64,000 nt of DNA, taken from the NCBI RefSeq assembly GCF_016863095.1, contig NZ_BOOF01000005.1, positions 124,001 through 188,000 on the forward strand. The letters run 5' to 3'. This document shows, in pieces, positions 1 to 7,921 of this stretch. The notes under the pieces were generated by a model. That model was not told where the DNA came from. It saw only the letters and a list, made by a program, of their open reading frames with translations, and did no database searches. How positions within the stretch are numbered: the stretch's first letter is position 1; each line of letters begins with the position of its first letter. The DNA comes from Microbispora siamensis. GTDB taxonomy: Bacteria; Actinomycetota; Actinomycetes; Streptosporangiales; Streptosporangiaceae. A program made the translations under genes and the position numbers.

Positions 1-883
1 CGGCCACGATGTCCCGTACGCGGGGCAGGTCGGCGGGGTCGCGCACGTAGACGTGGGCGACCTGGTGGTCGGCGACCGCGAAGGCCCGCGAGGCCCAGGG
101 GTCGAGATACTCCATGCCGTCCTGGGTGTAGACCTCCAGCAGCCCGGCCCGCCGCAGCGCCCGGTTGACGTCGACCGGGCGGGACGCGTTGGTGATGCCG
201 TACTCCGACAGCACGACCACGGTGGCGTCCTCCCGCAGCAGCGGCGCGAGCGCGGCGTCGACCTCACGGGCCGCCGCGACGGCCTGCGGCGCGTCGGGCC
301 CGAAGCGCTGCAGGTCGTAGTCGAGGTGCGGGACGTAGACCATGAGCAGGTCGGGCCGCTCCTTCGCGAGGATCCGGCGGGCGGCCGCGATGATCCACTT
401 GGACGAGGTGATGCTCGCCGTCGGTCCCCAGTAGGTGAACAGCGGGAACTCGCCCAGCTCGGCCACCAGGTCGTCGTGCAGCGACGGCGGCCTGGTGTAG
501 CAGTCGGGCTCCTTGCGCCCGTCGGCGTAGTAGATCGGGCGCGGGGTGACGATGAAGTCGCTGGAGCCGCCCATGGCGTACCACCAGCAGACGTTGGCCG
601 TGCGGATCCCGGGCACCGCGTCCCACAGCTGCTCGCCCTGGATCAGCCGGTTGTGCTGCCGCCACAGGAAGACCTCGCCCAGGTCGCGGAAGTACCAGCC
701 GTTGCCGACGATGCCGTGGTCGCGCGGCATCGTACCGGTCAGCAGGGTGGCCTGCACCGAGCAGGTCACGGCGGGCAGCACGGGCCGCAGCGACGCGGCG
801 GCGCCGACCTTGGACACGTTCGGCATGTGCGCCAGCAGGCGCGGGGTCAGGCCGACGACGTTCACGACGACGACGGGCGCCAT
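1..883 (-). CDS. Type I phosphodiesterase / nucleotide pyrophosphatase family protein (EboF-like), 3' end outside window
   Basis: Partial gene: it begins at an ATG on the minus strand and runs off the left edge without a stop. The product starts MAPVVVVNVVGLTPRLL and carries the alkaline-phosphatase-superfamily pattern: an N-terminal strand, the TCSVQATLLTGTMPRDHGI segment where the metal-binding nucleophile Thr/Ser normally lies, and a later PHLDYDLQRFGPD segment that fits a metal-ligand Asp. The family hydrolyses phosphodiester or pyrophosphate bonds. Its ATG shares one base with the stop of the EboE gene upstream (TGATG), so it is the last visible gene of the operon. In described Ebo clusters a type I phosphodiesterase is called EboF; that role here is inferred from context. 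Substrate unknown. Confidence 0.85.
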   Translation of the reverse strand, partial: MAPVVVVNVVGLTPRLLAHMPNVSKVGAAASLRPVLPAVTCSVQATLLTGTMPRDHGIVGNGWYFRDLGEVFLWRQHNRLIQGEQLWDAVPGIRTANVCWWYAMGGSSDFIVTPRPIYYADGRKEPDCYTRPPSLHDDLVAELGEFPLFTYWGPTASITSSKWIIAAARRILAKERPDLLMVYVPHLDYDLQRFGPDAPQAVAAAREVDAALAPLLREDATVVVLSEYGITNASRPVDVNRALRRAGLLEVYTQDGMEYLDPWASRAFAVADHQVAHVYVRDPADLPRVRDIVA

Positions 884-1995
884 CAGATCTCCTTAAGTCC
901 GAGGGCGGCGAGCCGCCGCCGGGTCCAGTCCAGCTCGGCGGCGATGCCCTCGGCGACGTCCACCGGGCCGGGCAGCACGCTCCAGGTGTAGGTCTCCACC
1001 TCGAGGTGCCGGGTGAGCGGCGCGCCCGGGGCAGCCATGAGGCGTTCCAGCAGGTCCTCCAGGTACGGAGTGGTCGTGGTGAGCGGCGGCGGGGGCGCGG
1101 CGTGCAGCGGCATGTGGAAGTGCGTGCGCCACGGCAGGTCCACCGGGAGCCCGCCGGCCAGCGCCTCCGGCAGGTCGTCGGCGTACCCGGCCGCGCAGCG
1201 CGTCTGGTGGAGATACCGCTCCTCCTCGTACGCCGCCAGCGCCCGCTGGCCGCCCGGCGGCGCCTCGACGGCCGACGAGACCTGGAGCTTGACGATCGGC
1301 AGCCCCAGGCCGGCCGCGTCGGCGGCCTCCTCGAGGCCGACGGCCAGGTGGCAGGCGTCCAGGCAGACGCCGAGGTACGCGGGGTCGGTGCCGCCCAGCA
1401 GCTCGACCGCCTGCGGGGTGGTCTCCACGATGCAGCCGGGCTCGGGCTCGAAGCCGACGCGGATCGTCTTGCCGGTGCGCTCCGCCAGCGCCCGCAGGCC
1501 CCCGGTGAGCGCGTCGAGGTTGGCGGCGACGGCCGCGGCCTTGTCCGGCGTCCAGCCGGTGCGCCAGGCGAGCGGCAGCGTCGAGATCGAGCCCTCGGTC
1601 ACGTCGTCGGGCAGCAGCGCGGTGAGGATCTCGGCCAGGTCGAGGGTGTAGGCGAGCCGCTGCGGCTCCGCCCAGTCGGGCCGGTACACCCGGAGCTTCA
1701 CGACCTGGTCGTGGAAGCCCTGGTAGGGGAAGCCGTTGAGGGTGACGACCTCCAGCCCCAGCTCGTCGAGACGGTCACGGAGCCGCGCCAGTTCGCCGGG
1801 GTCGGCCCGCAGCGCCCGCGCCGCGCCCGACGACAGCCACAGCCCGAGGCCGAGCACCGGCGCGCCGGTCAGCGCCCGCACCCGGGCGGCGACGCCGGAC
1901 AGCTGCCCGTGGATCCCGGCGAGGTCCTCGGCGGGGTGGACGTTGGTGCAGTAGGCCAGGTGGACGACGGACCCGGAGGGATGGAGCAGGCGCAT
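883..1995 (-). CDS. eboE: Metabolite traffic protein EboE (TIM-barrel, xylose isomerase-like)
   Basis: A 370-residue protein starting MRLLHPSGSVVHLAYCTNVH. It has the AP-endonuclease-2/xylose-isomerase TIM-barrel layout: an AYCTN motif near residue 14, a GFEPEPGC strand with a conserved Glu near the middle, CLDACHLAV further on, and a THFHMPLH segment near the C-terminus. These are the usual metal-site positions of the fold. The length and the AYCTN opening match EboE proteins, which are implicated in export of natural-product precursors (shown for scytonemin in cyanobacteria). The start lies 2 bases after the stop of the TatD gene and the stop overlaps the next start, so translation is probably coupled. 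The chemistry of EboE is not established. Confidence 0.88.
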   Translation of the reverse strand: MRLLHPSGSVVHLAYCTNVHPAEDLAGIHGQLSGVAARVRALTGAPVLGLGLWLSSGAARALRADPGELARLRDRLDELGLEVVTLNGFPYQGFHDQVVKLRVYRPDWAEPQRLAYTLDLAEILTALLPDDVTEGSISTLPLAWRTGWTPDKAAAVAANLDALTGGLRALAERTGKTIRVGFEPEPGCIVETTPQAVELLGGTDPAYLGVCLDACHLAVGLEEAADAAGLGLPIVKLQVSSAVEAPPGGQRALAAYEEERYLHQTRCAAGYADDLPEALAGGLPVDLPWRTHFHMPLHAAPPPPLTTTTPYLEDLLERLMAAPGAPLTRHLEVETYTWSVLPGPVDVAEGIAAELDWTRRRLAALGLKEI

Positions 1996-1997
1996 GG

Positions 1998-2840
1998 TCA
2001 GCGCGTCCCGCGCAGGATCGTGTTGCCCTCGTAGTCGCCGCCCGACTCGACGTCGTCCAGCGTCAGGCGCCCGCTCTGCCCGTAGAACGCCACCGGGTTC
2101 TGCCACAGCACCCGGTCCACGTCCTCGTCGGTGAACCCGGCGGCCAGCATGGCCTCGCCGACCTCGCGGGTCTTGAGCACGTCGCTGCGCCCCCAGTCCG
2201 CGGCGGAGTTCACGATCATCCGCTCGGTGCCGTACTCCTTGAGGATCGCCACCATCCGCTGGGGGTCCATCTTGGTGTCGGGGTAGATCGAGAAGCCCAT
2301 CCAGCACCCGGCCTCGTGGACCATGCCGACGGTCAGCTCGTTGAGGTGGTCGACCAGCACCATGCCGGGGTCCATGCCCTTGACCACATCGAGGGTGCGC
2401 CGGGCGCCCGCCGCCTTGTCGCGGTGCGGCGTGTGCACGAGCACCGGCAGGCCGTGCTCCTCGGCGAGCGCGAGCTGGGCCTCGAAGACGCGGTCCTCCT
2501 CCGGGGTCATCGAGTCGTAGCCCACCTCGCCGACCGCGACCACCGAGTCCTTCAGCAGGTAGCGGGGCAGCTCGTCGAGCACGCCCGCGCAGCGCGGGTC
2601 GTTGGCCTCCTTGGGGTTGAGCGCGAGCGTGCAGTGGTGGCGGATGCCGTACTGCGCGGCGCGGTAGGGCTCCCAGCCCAGCAGCGCGTCGAAGTAGTCG
2701 AGGAAGCTGCCGACGTTCGTGCGCGGCTGGCCGAGCCAGAAGGCGGGCTCCACGACGGCGCGGACCCCGGCGGCGTACATGCGCTCGTAGTCGTCCGTCG
2801 TGCGGGACGTCATGTGGACGTGGGGGTCGAAGATCCTCAT
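1998..2840 (-). CDS. eboB: TatD-family metal-dependent hydrolase (EboB-like)
   Basis: A 280-residue amidohydrolase-fold protein. It opens MRIFDPHVHMTSR, the HxH metal site of TatD/amidohydrolases. VGEVGYD near residue 130 gives the bridging Glu, VLVHTPHR and VLVDHLNE give further His ligands, and NSAADWG supplies the terminal Asp. These cover the expected binuclear metal site, so the enzyme looks competent. The family includes 3'-5' deoxyribonucleases, but the Ebo-cluster branch has no proven substrate. It lies 5 bases after eboA and 2 bases before eboE in the same operon. Confidence 0.88.
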   Translation of the reverse strand: MRIFDPHVHMTSRTTDDYERMYAAGVRAVVEPAFWLGQPRTNVGSFLDYFDALLGWEPYRAAQYGIRHHCTLALNPKEANDPRCAGVLDELPRYLLKDSVVAVGEVGYDSMTPEEDRVFEAQLALAEEHGLPVLVHTPHRDKAAGARRTLDVVKGMDPGMVLVDHLNELTVGMVHEAGCWMGFSIYPDTKMDPQRMVAILKEYGTERMIVNSAADWGRSDVLKTREVGEAMLAAGFTDEDVDRVLWQNPVAFYGQSGRLTLDDVESGGDYEGNTILRGTR

Positions 2841-2845
2841 CGGAA

Positions 2846-3349
2846 TCAGAGCCTCTCGAGAACGTCGGGGGGAACGGGACGCCCGGCCGCGCGGCGCTCG
2901 GCGGCGAAGTCGGCGAGCATGCGCCGCAGCTCCTCGTCGAACCGGCGGCCGAGGCCCTCGACCGACGCGAGCGGGACGGACATGAAGACGCACTTGAGCA
3001 CGCCCTGCCGGAAGGCGTGGTCGTCCAGCCAGGCCGAGCCGTACGGGCCGAGCGCGGCGGCGACCAGCCGGGTGTCGTTGGTCCGCAGGGCGTCGTGGAC
3101 GAGCGGGAGAGCGGCCGGACCGAGGTCGAGCTGCGGAAGCGACTCCAGGATCTCCAGCCGCTCCCCCGCGTCGCCCTGCCAGTAGAGCTTCATGACGGCC
3201 GCCGCCGGGTCCGGCAGCGCCTTCCCCAGCGCCCTCAGCAGCTCGGCGCGGGCGCCGGGACCGCCCTCCCGCGCGGCCCGCGGGAACAGCGCGTAGACGG
3301 TCTCGGGGTCGCGCTCAACGTCGGCTACGGCCCGCGCCAGCCAGGTCAT
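2846..3349 (-). CDS. eboA: EboA domain-containing protein
   Basis: A 167-residue alpha-helical protein recognisable as EboA: an N-terminal VYALFPRAAREGG segment, GPYGSAWLDDHAFRQGVLK in the middle, and a C-terminal amphipathic helix rich in Arg/Glu. There is no signal peptide or membrane segment, so it is probably cytosolic. The repeated helix pattern is HEAT/armadillo-like. EboA has no known activity and is diagnostic for Ebo clusters. Its ATG lies 35 bases inside the 3' end of the upstream TIM-barrel gene, a long overlap for this operon. Confidence 0.88.
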   Translation of the reverse strand: MTWLARAVADVERDPETVYALFPRAAREGGPGARAELLRALGKALPDPAAAVMKLYWQGDAGERLEILESLPQLDLGPAALPLVHDALRTNDTRLVAAALGPYGSAWLDDHAFRQGVLKCVFMSVPLASVEGLGRRFDEELRRMLADFAAERRAAGRPVPPDVLERL

Positions 3350-4166
3350 GTGCCCTCCTCAGGAATTCGATCGACCTTCGCGCCACGTCGGGCGCCGCGT
3401 GGCTGTGCCTGGCCAGCTCGACGGCGACCAGGCCGCCGTAGCCGTCGAGGGCGGCGAGCACGGGCGGGAAGTCGATCTCGCCCTCGCCGAACTCGAGATG
3501 CTCGTGGACGCCCCGCCGCATGTCCTCGATCTGCACGTGCACCAGGTGCGGCAGCGCCCGCTCGACGCACTCGGGCACGTCGTACGGCTCCAGGCAGCGG
3601 CAGTGCCCGATGTCGAGGGTGAGGCCGAACCTCGGGTGCCCTCCGAGCAGGGCGCGCAGCCGTTCGTAACCGGCGAGGTCCGCCACGAGCATGCCCGGCT
3701 CGGGCTCGAACCCGAGCGTGACGCCCACGCTGTCGGCCTCTTCGAGCAGGCGCTCGCACTGCCGTACGAGCCGGTCCCACGCCTCGTCCTCGGGCACCTC
3801 GGGCGGCCGGATGCCGCTCCACAGGTGCACCACGGGGGCGCCGAGGTCGGCCGCCACCCGCATGGCCCGGCACAGGAAGCGCACGCGCGCCTCGGCCTCG
3901 TCGTGCAGCAGGGTCGGGAAGTGCTTGCGCCGGGGGTCGAGGGTGAAACGGCCGCCCGTCTCCACGGCGAGGGCCAGGCCGAGCCGCCCCGCCAGCGCCG
4001 CGATCCGCCCGACCTCCGCCGGGGAGGCGCCGGGCATGAGGTGCCCGTGGTCGAGGCTGACCGCCGCGCCGGTGTAGCCCAGGTCGGCGAGCACCTCCAG
4101 CGTCTGGTCGAGCGGATGGTCGCGGAAGCCGTTGGTGCAGTAGGCCCAGTTCATGAGCACGCTCAC
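3315..4166 (-). CDS. Sugar phosphate isomerase/epimerase-like TIM-barrel protein (second AYCTN protein of the operon)
   Basis: A 283-residue xylose-isomerase-like TIM barrel. The GTG start overlaps the TGA of the prenyltransferase gene (GTGA); an internal ATG 12 bases later is an alternative. The N-terminus MSVLMNWAYCTNGF shares the AYCTN motif with EboE in the same operon. Conserved metal-site patterns include LGFEPEPGML (Glu), LTLDIGHC (Asp and His), VHVQIEDM and GEGEIDFP with its Glu. All metal positions of the isomerase/epimerase fold seem present, so activity on a sugar or cyclitol is plausible. Substrate unknown. Confidence 0.85.
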   Translation of the reverse strand: MSVLMNWAYCTNGFRDHPLDQTLEVLADLGYTGAAVSLDHGHLMPGASPAEVGRIAALAGRLGLALAVETGGRFTLDPRRKHFPTLLHDEAEARVRFLCRAMRVAADLGAPVVHLWSGIRPPEVPEDEAWDRLVRQCERLLEEADSVGVTLGFEPEPGMLVADLAGYERLRALLGGHPRFGLTLDIGHCRCLEPYDVPECVERALPHLVHVQIEDMRRGVHEHLEFGEGEIDFPPVLAALDGYGGLVAVELARHSHAAPDVARRSIEFLRRAHDLAGAGRSRR

Positions 4167-5008
4167 GACGTGGCCACCTTCGCCGACAGCCAGCGCCCGG
4201 CCGGCAGCGCGGCCAGCAGCGCCGCCGCCTGGGCGAGCCTGCCCCGCCCGGCCACCGCGGCCGCCTGCAGCGGGATCAGGCCGAGGATGCTCATCCGCAC
4301 CGCCTGCCGCACCTGCTCGGGGTCGGGGTCGGTGCGCAGCGCCGCCTGGGCCCTTCCAGCGGTGGCGAGGTAGCCGGCGATCATCGCGGCGGCGCCCAGC
4401 CTCCCGGTGGTCTCACCGCTCCGGCAGGCGAAGGCGGCAAGCGCCGCGGACGCGCCGGTCGCGGCCAGCGCCTGGGTGACGGTCGCGGGGGTGGCGCCGT
4501 CCACCTCGGCGCGGCCGAGCAGGGTGATCCCGTAGGTGTGGGCGCCGACGGCCAGCGCCATGGGGGCGGCCGCCCGCGTGTGCGGGCCCGCCCCGAGCAG
4601 GACGTCGAGCACGCGGCAGGCCGCCATCGCGGCCGGGCCCGCCGCCGTGTGCTTGAGACGCAGGTCGTAGGCCCAGGCGGCGCCGGCGAGCAGGCCCGCG
4701 AGCGCGAATCCGCGCCGTCCGCCGAAGACCGCGGCGGTGGCCACCCCGGCGCCGGTCAGCGCGGCGGCGAGGCCGAGGGCGCCTTCCGGGCTGATCCGGC
4801 CGGAGGGGATGGGCCGTTCCGGCCGCTCCTTCGCGTCGATCTTCCGGTCGGACCAGTCGTTGAGCGCCATTCCGGCCCAGTAGAGCAGCACCGACGCGGC
4901 GGCGAGGCCGGGCCGGGCCGATCGCCCGGCCGCCGCAGCACCGGCGAGCGTGTCCCCGGGAACCGACAGCGCGGCGGGCGCGCGGACCAGCTCCAGCCAG
5001 GCCCTCAC
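4163..5008 (-). CDS. eboC: UbiA-family prenyltransferase (SCO3242 family; EboC-like)
   Basis: A 281-residue integral membrane protein with about eight hydrophobic segments. The UbiA signature is present: NDWSDRKID around residues 45-53, followed by RPERPIPSGR, and the second-site pattern AYDLRLKHT. UbiA enzymes attach polyprenyl groups to aromatic or sugar acceptors at the membrane. The GTG start overlaps the TGA of the upstream cyclase gene (GTGA) and has no separate leader, which suggests coupled translation. The sequence resembles the actinobacterial SCO3242 group; in Ebo clusters the UbiA member is EboC. The acceptor is unknown, but a cyclitol made by the neighbouring synthase is a reasonable guess. 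Confidence 0.87.
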   Translation of the reverse strand: MRAWLELVRAPAALSVPGDTLAGAAAAGRSARPGLAAASVLLYWAGMALNDWSDRKIDAKERPERPIPSGRISPEGALGLAAALTGAGVATAAVFGGRRGFALAGLLAGAAWAYDLRLKHTAAGPAAMAACRVLDVLLGAGPHTRAAAPMALAVGAHTYGITLLGRAEVDGATPATVTQALAATGASAALAAFACRSGETTGRLGAAAMIAGYLATAGRAQAALRTDPDPEQVRQAVRMSILGLIPLQAAAVAGRGRLAQAAALLAALPAGRWLSAKVATS

Positions 5009-6147
5009 GGCCGCTCCTCCGACAGGGCCTGCGCGAACGCCACCAGCCGGGCGTACTGGGTGGGCAGGTCGTGCCCGGCGCCGCCCAGCGGGTCCTTGAA
5101 GAAATAGCCGAGCTCGGGGAGCACGCCGCTGTGCCCGGCCTCGTGCGCCCGCGCGACGAGCCGCACGAGGTCGAGGACGAGCGGGGCGGCCAGCGCCGAG
5201 TCGCAGCCCTGCCAGGTGAACTGCATGGTCATCCGGACGCCGAGGAACCCCTCGAACGTGATGTGGTCCCAGGCGGTCTTCCACTCGCCGAGGTCGGCCA
5301 CGTAGTCGATGTGCGTCAGGCCCTCGACGTCCTCGCCCACGATCGCGGGCACGGCCCGCGCCTTGCTCGCCGACTTGCTCTCCCGTGCGGCGGGGTCGGC
5401 CAGCGTGGCGCCGTCGCCGCCGCCGAGGAGGTTGAGCCCCGACCACGAGCGGACCCGCAGCGCGCGGCCGGCGAACATCGGCGCGAGCGCGCTCTTGACC
5501 AGCGTCTCCCCGGTCTTGCCGTCGCGTCCCGCGTACGGCAGGCCGCCGCGCCGCGCCAGCTCGTCCAGGGCGGGCGGCGTCGGGCCGGCGGAGGGGGTGA
5601 ACGCGACGTAGCCGCAGCCGGCCGTGAAGGCCGCGTAGGCGTACAGGGAGCTCGGGGGCAGCACGTCCTGCCCTGACGCCAGCGCCTCCTCGAGGTCGGC
5701 GAGCGTGGCGTACGGCACCTCGGCGGGAGGCTCGGTCGACGACACGTCCACCACGACGACGCGGGACAGGCCGTGCCGCTCCCGGAAGTCCGCGATGTCG
5801 CCGGCGAGCCGCCGCGCGGCCTCCGCCTGGCTCTCCTCGCCGGGGACGTAGCCGTGCCTGATCTCGGCCTCGGCGGCGTCGAGATCCGCGGCGAGCAGGG
5901 TCGTCAGGACGGGAGGGAGCACGCCCGCCTGGGCGAGCAGCTCGGCTCTCTTGCGCAGCGGGGTCGCGACCACGTCGTGACCGCCGAACACCAGGTCGCC
6001 CAGGGGGGTGAAGTCCCCCGGGAAGCCCGCGGCCTCGATGACGCAGCCGGTGGGCGGGGCCGCACCCGCGCGAACCGCCGCCGCTCCGACCACCGCCGTG
6101 GTCGCGACGGACCCCCGAGCGCCGACCAGCCAGACACCGATGGGCAC
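5005..6147 (-). CDS. Inositol-3-phosphate synthase family protein
   Basis: A 380-residue protein of the myo-inositol-1-phosphate synthase (MIPS) family, an NAD-dependent cyclase of glucose 6-phosphate. It begins with the Rossmann pattern VPIGVWLVGARGSVATT. MIPS hallmarks follow: FGGHDVVATP, then DGKTGETLVKSALAP, SWSGLNLLGGGDGATL, SKSASKARAV and DHITFEGFLG. The GTG start was chosen because a GGGAGAG ribosome site precedes it by a few bases and the Rossmann strand begins right after; upstream residues in the same frame look non-coding. It is the first gene of the operon. Described Ebo clusters carry a dehydroquinate-synthase-fold cyclase (EboD) instead, so this gene may play the same part with an unrelated fold. 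Confidence 0.9.
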   Translation of the reverse strand: MPIGVWLVGARGSVATTAVVGAAAVRAGAAPPTGCVIEAAGFPGDFTPLGDLVFGGHDVVATPLRKRAELLAQAGVLPPVLTTLLAADLDAAEAEIRHGYVPGEESQAEAARRLAGDIADFRERHGLSRVVVVDVSSTEPPAEVPYATLADLEEALASGQDVLPPSSLYAYAAFTAGCGYVAFTPSAGPTPPALDELARRGGLPYAGRDGKTGETLVKSALAPMFAGRALRVRSWSGLNLLGGGDGATLADPAARESKSASKARAVPAIVGEDVEGLTHIDYVADLGEWKTAWDHITFEGFLGVRMTMQFTWQGCDSALAAPLVLDLVRLVARAHEAGHSGVLPELGYFFKDPLGGAGHDLPTQYARLVAFAQALSEERP

Positions 6148-6646
6148 TGTAACTCTCCCGTCAACTCGGGTATGAAGGATGACCCCGGAACATTCGGATA
6201 GTAAGAGGGATCTTTCGTCACTGACAAGCAAAAGTTTCCTGTGAGCTACAGAAAGTTCACCCACCTGCACGGGAACACTTTGCGCGCTCCCGGCTGCCGG
6301 CCCGTCGACCCGATAGGCGCGGACGCTCGCAGCCGCCCCCGCCCCTCCGAGCGCTCGCGGATCCTCGAACTTTGTCCTCTCGAAGGAGAAAGTTCAAAAG
6401 ATCATGAAAAAACTTCTTCCACGTTAGGTAAAAGTGGCGTAACTTGCTCGCCAAGTGCTCCGCACAGTCATGAGGGGTCGGAGTGAGACGAACGGCGGTA
6501 CCCATGGCAGGACATCCAGTGGTTCTCCGCCACGGCGACGGCCGTCACACCTGACCGTCCCGTCCGCTCCTGAGGAGTCACCAGCGGCGCTCGGCCGCGT
6601 CATCCGGGGGATCAAGGTTCTTCACGCAGATGGAGTTAGCAAGACG
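6148..6646. promoter_or_regulatory. Divergent intergenic region with repeated AAAGTTY motifs
   Basis: A 499-base region without a convincing gene, between the minus-strand Ebo-like operon and the plus-strand isomerase gene. AAAGTTTC starts at 6231 and GAAAGTTC at 6251. A dyad runs from GAACTTT (6367-6373) to AAAGTTC (6389-6395). The region is also more A+T rich than its surroundings. These motifs could bind a shared regulator of both transcription units; no regulator gene sits next to them. Short frames here show no family features. Confidence 0.4.
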
Positions 6647-7789
6647 ATGAGTGCGTACGAAGAAGAGATGGAGACGGCCGGCAACCTCGGACGCAGGCTG
6701 GGGCTCAACCGCCGCCAGTTCCTCGCGGCCACGACCGGCATGGCGGCGGTCGCCGCCGTGGCCGCGGCCGGTCCGCTCAAGTCGGCCGCGCGGGCGGCGA
6801 CGGCCGGCGGCAACGGCGTGCTCGTGCCGCCCGGCAAGCGGGGCATCATCCTGTACACGGTCCGCGACGCCATCACCCGCGACCCGCTGTCCAGCAACCT
6901 CCCTTCCGGCTTCCGCGCCGTGCTGCAGGAGCTCAGCCGCATCGGCTACAAGCAGGTGGAGTTCGCGGGCTACGCCCAGCACCGCAACGCCGAGGGCGGC
7001 GCCAGCCTGGAGAGCGTCGAGGGCGCCCGCCTGCTGCGCACCTGGCTGGACGACAACGGCCTGGAGGCCGAGGGCAACCACGGCTTCATCCCCGGCTCCT
7101 GGCCGCTGAGCCAGGCCGACCTCGACCGCTTCAAGCTCCACCTGGAGATCGCCAACATCCTCGGCATGGGCCACGTCGGCACCGGCAGCGACCCGACCGG
7201 CAGCGCGTACAAGGCCGACTGGGACGTGGCCGCCGAGAAGTGGAACACGCTCGGCGAGCTCGCCACCGCCGCGGGCCTCAAGCTGTACACCCACAACCAC
7301 GACGTGGCCTACAGCTTCCTGCTCGACAGCGGCCCGCTCGACGCGCAGGGCCGGCCCACCCGCTCCTCCGGCATCCGCCGCCTCGAGTACTTCCTCTCGC
7401 AGACCGACCCGAACAACGTCTGGCTGGAGATGGACATCTTCTGGGCGCACGTGGCCCAGTACAAGTACAAGACCTACACCGCGCCCGACGGCTCCACCCA
7501 GACGCAGGTCTTCAACCCGCTCGGCGTCGTGCAGGCCCAGACGATGCGGTTCCCGCTGTTCCACGCCAAGGACGGCAAGATCAACACCGGCACCTCCAAC
7601 GGCTACGACATGGTTCCGTTCGGCACCGGCGACATCGACTACAAGAGCTTCTTCTCCCAGATGGGCGCCAAGGGCTACCACAACCCGATGTACGAGCAGG
7701 ACAACGCCCCCGGCGGCACGGCCAACCCGGCGCAGTCGCTGCAGTACGCGGAACTGAGCTACAACAACATCGCCAAGCTCCGCGGCTGA
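6647..7789 (+). CDS. Tat-exported sugar phosphate isomerase/epimerase-like protein
   Basis: A 380-residue protein with a twin-arginine signal: NRRQFLAATTGMAAVAAVAA around residues 22-41, then a lysine-free hydrophobic stretch and AARA cleavage region. The mature part is a xylose-isomerase-type TIM barrel: QVEFAGYAQH, LYTHNHD with metal-site His, VWLEMDIFWAH (Glu, Asp), PLFHAKDG and FGTGDIDYKSF. Export across the membrane is expected. The chosen ATG has GGAG 11 bases upstream; a second ATG 21 bases later is also possible. It lies 132 bases ahead of the PQQ-type sugar dehydrogenase gene, and such pairs suggest extracellular sugar oxidation or rearrangement. Exact substrate unknown. Confidence 0.87.
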   Translation: MSAYEEEMETAGNLGRRLGLNRRQFLAATTGMAAVAAVAAAGPLKSAARAATAGGNGVLVPPGKRGIILYTVRDAITRDPLSSNLPSGFRAVLQELSRIGYKQVEFAGYAQHRNAEGGASLESVEGARLLRTWLDDNGLEAEGNHGFIPGSWPLSQADLDRFKLHLEIANILGMGHVGTGSDPTGSAYKADWDVAAEKWNTLGELATAAGLKLYTHNHDVAYSFLLDSGPLDAQGRPTRSSGIRRLEYFLSQTDPNNVWLEMDIFWAHVAQYKYKTYTAPDGSTQTQVFNPLGVVQAQTMRFPLFHAKDGKINTGTSNGYDMVPFGTGDIDYKSFFSQMGAKGYHNPMYEQDNAPGGTANPAQSLQYAELSYNNIAKLRG

Positions 7790-7921
7790 GGCCGAGGCCC
7801 ACCCGAGCATCTCGGCCAGTCATCTGACTATGGCGGACCGCCACGCGTTCGACCCGTTCCACCGGCACGCGGCGGCCCGCCTTACCCTGCCACCCCCCTG
7901 AAAAGAAGAGGCGCAGCAGAT

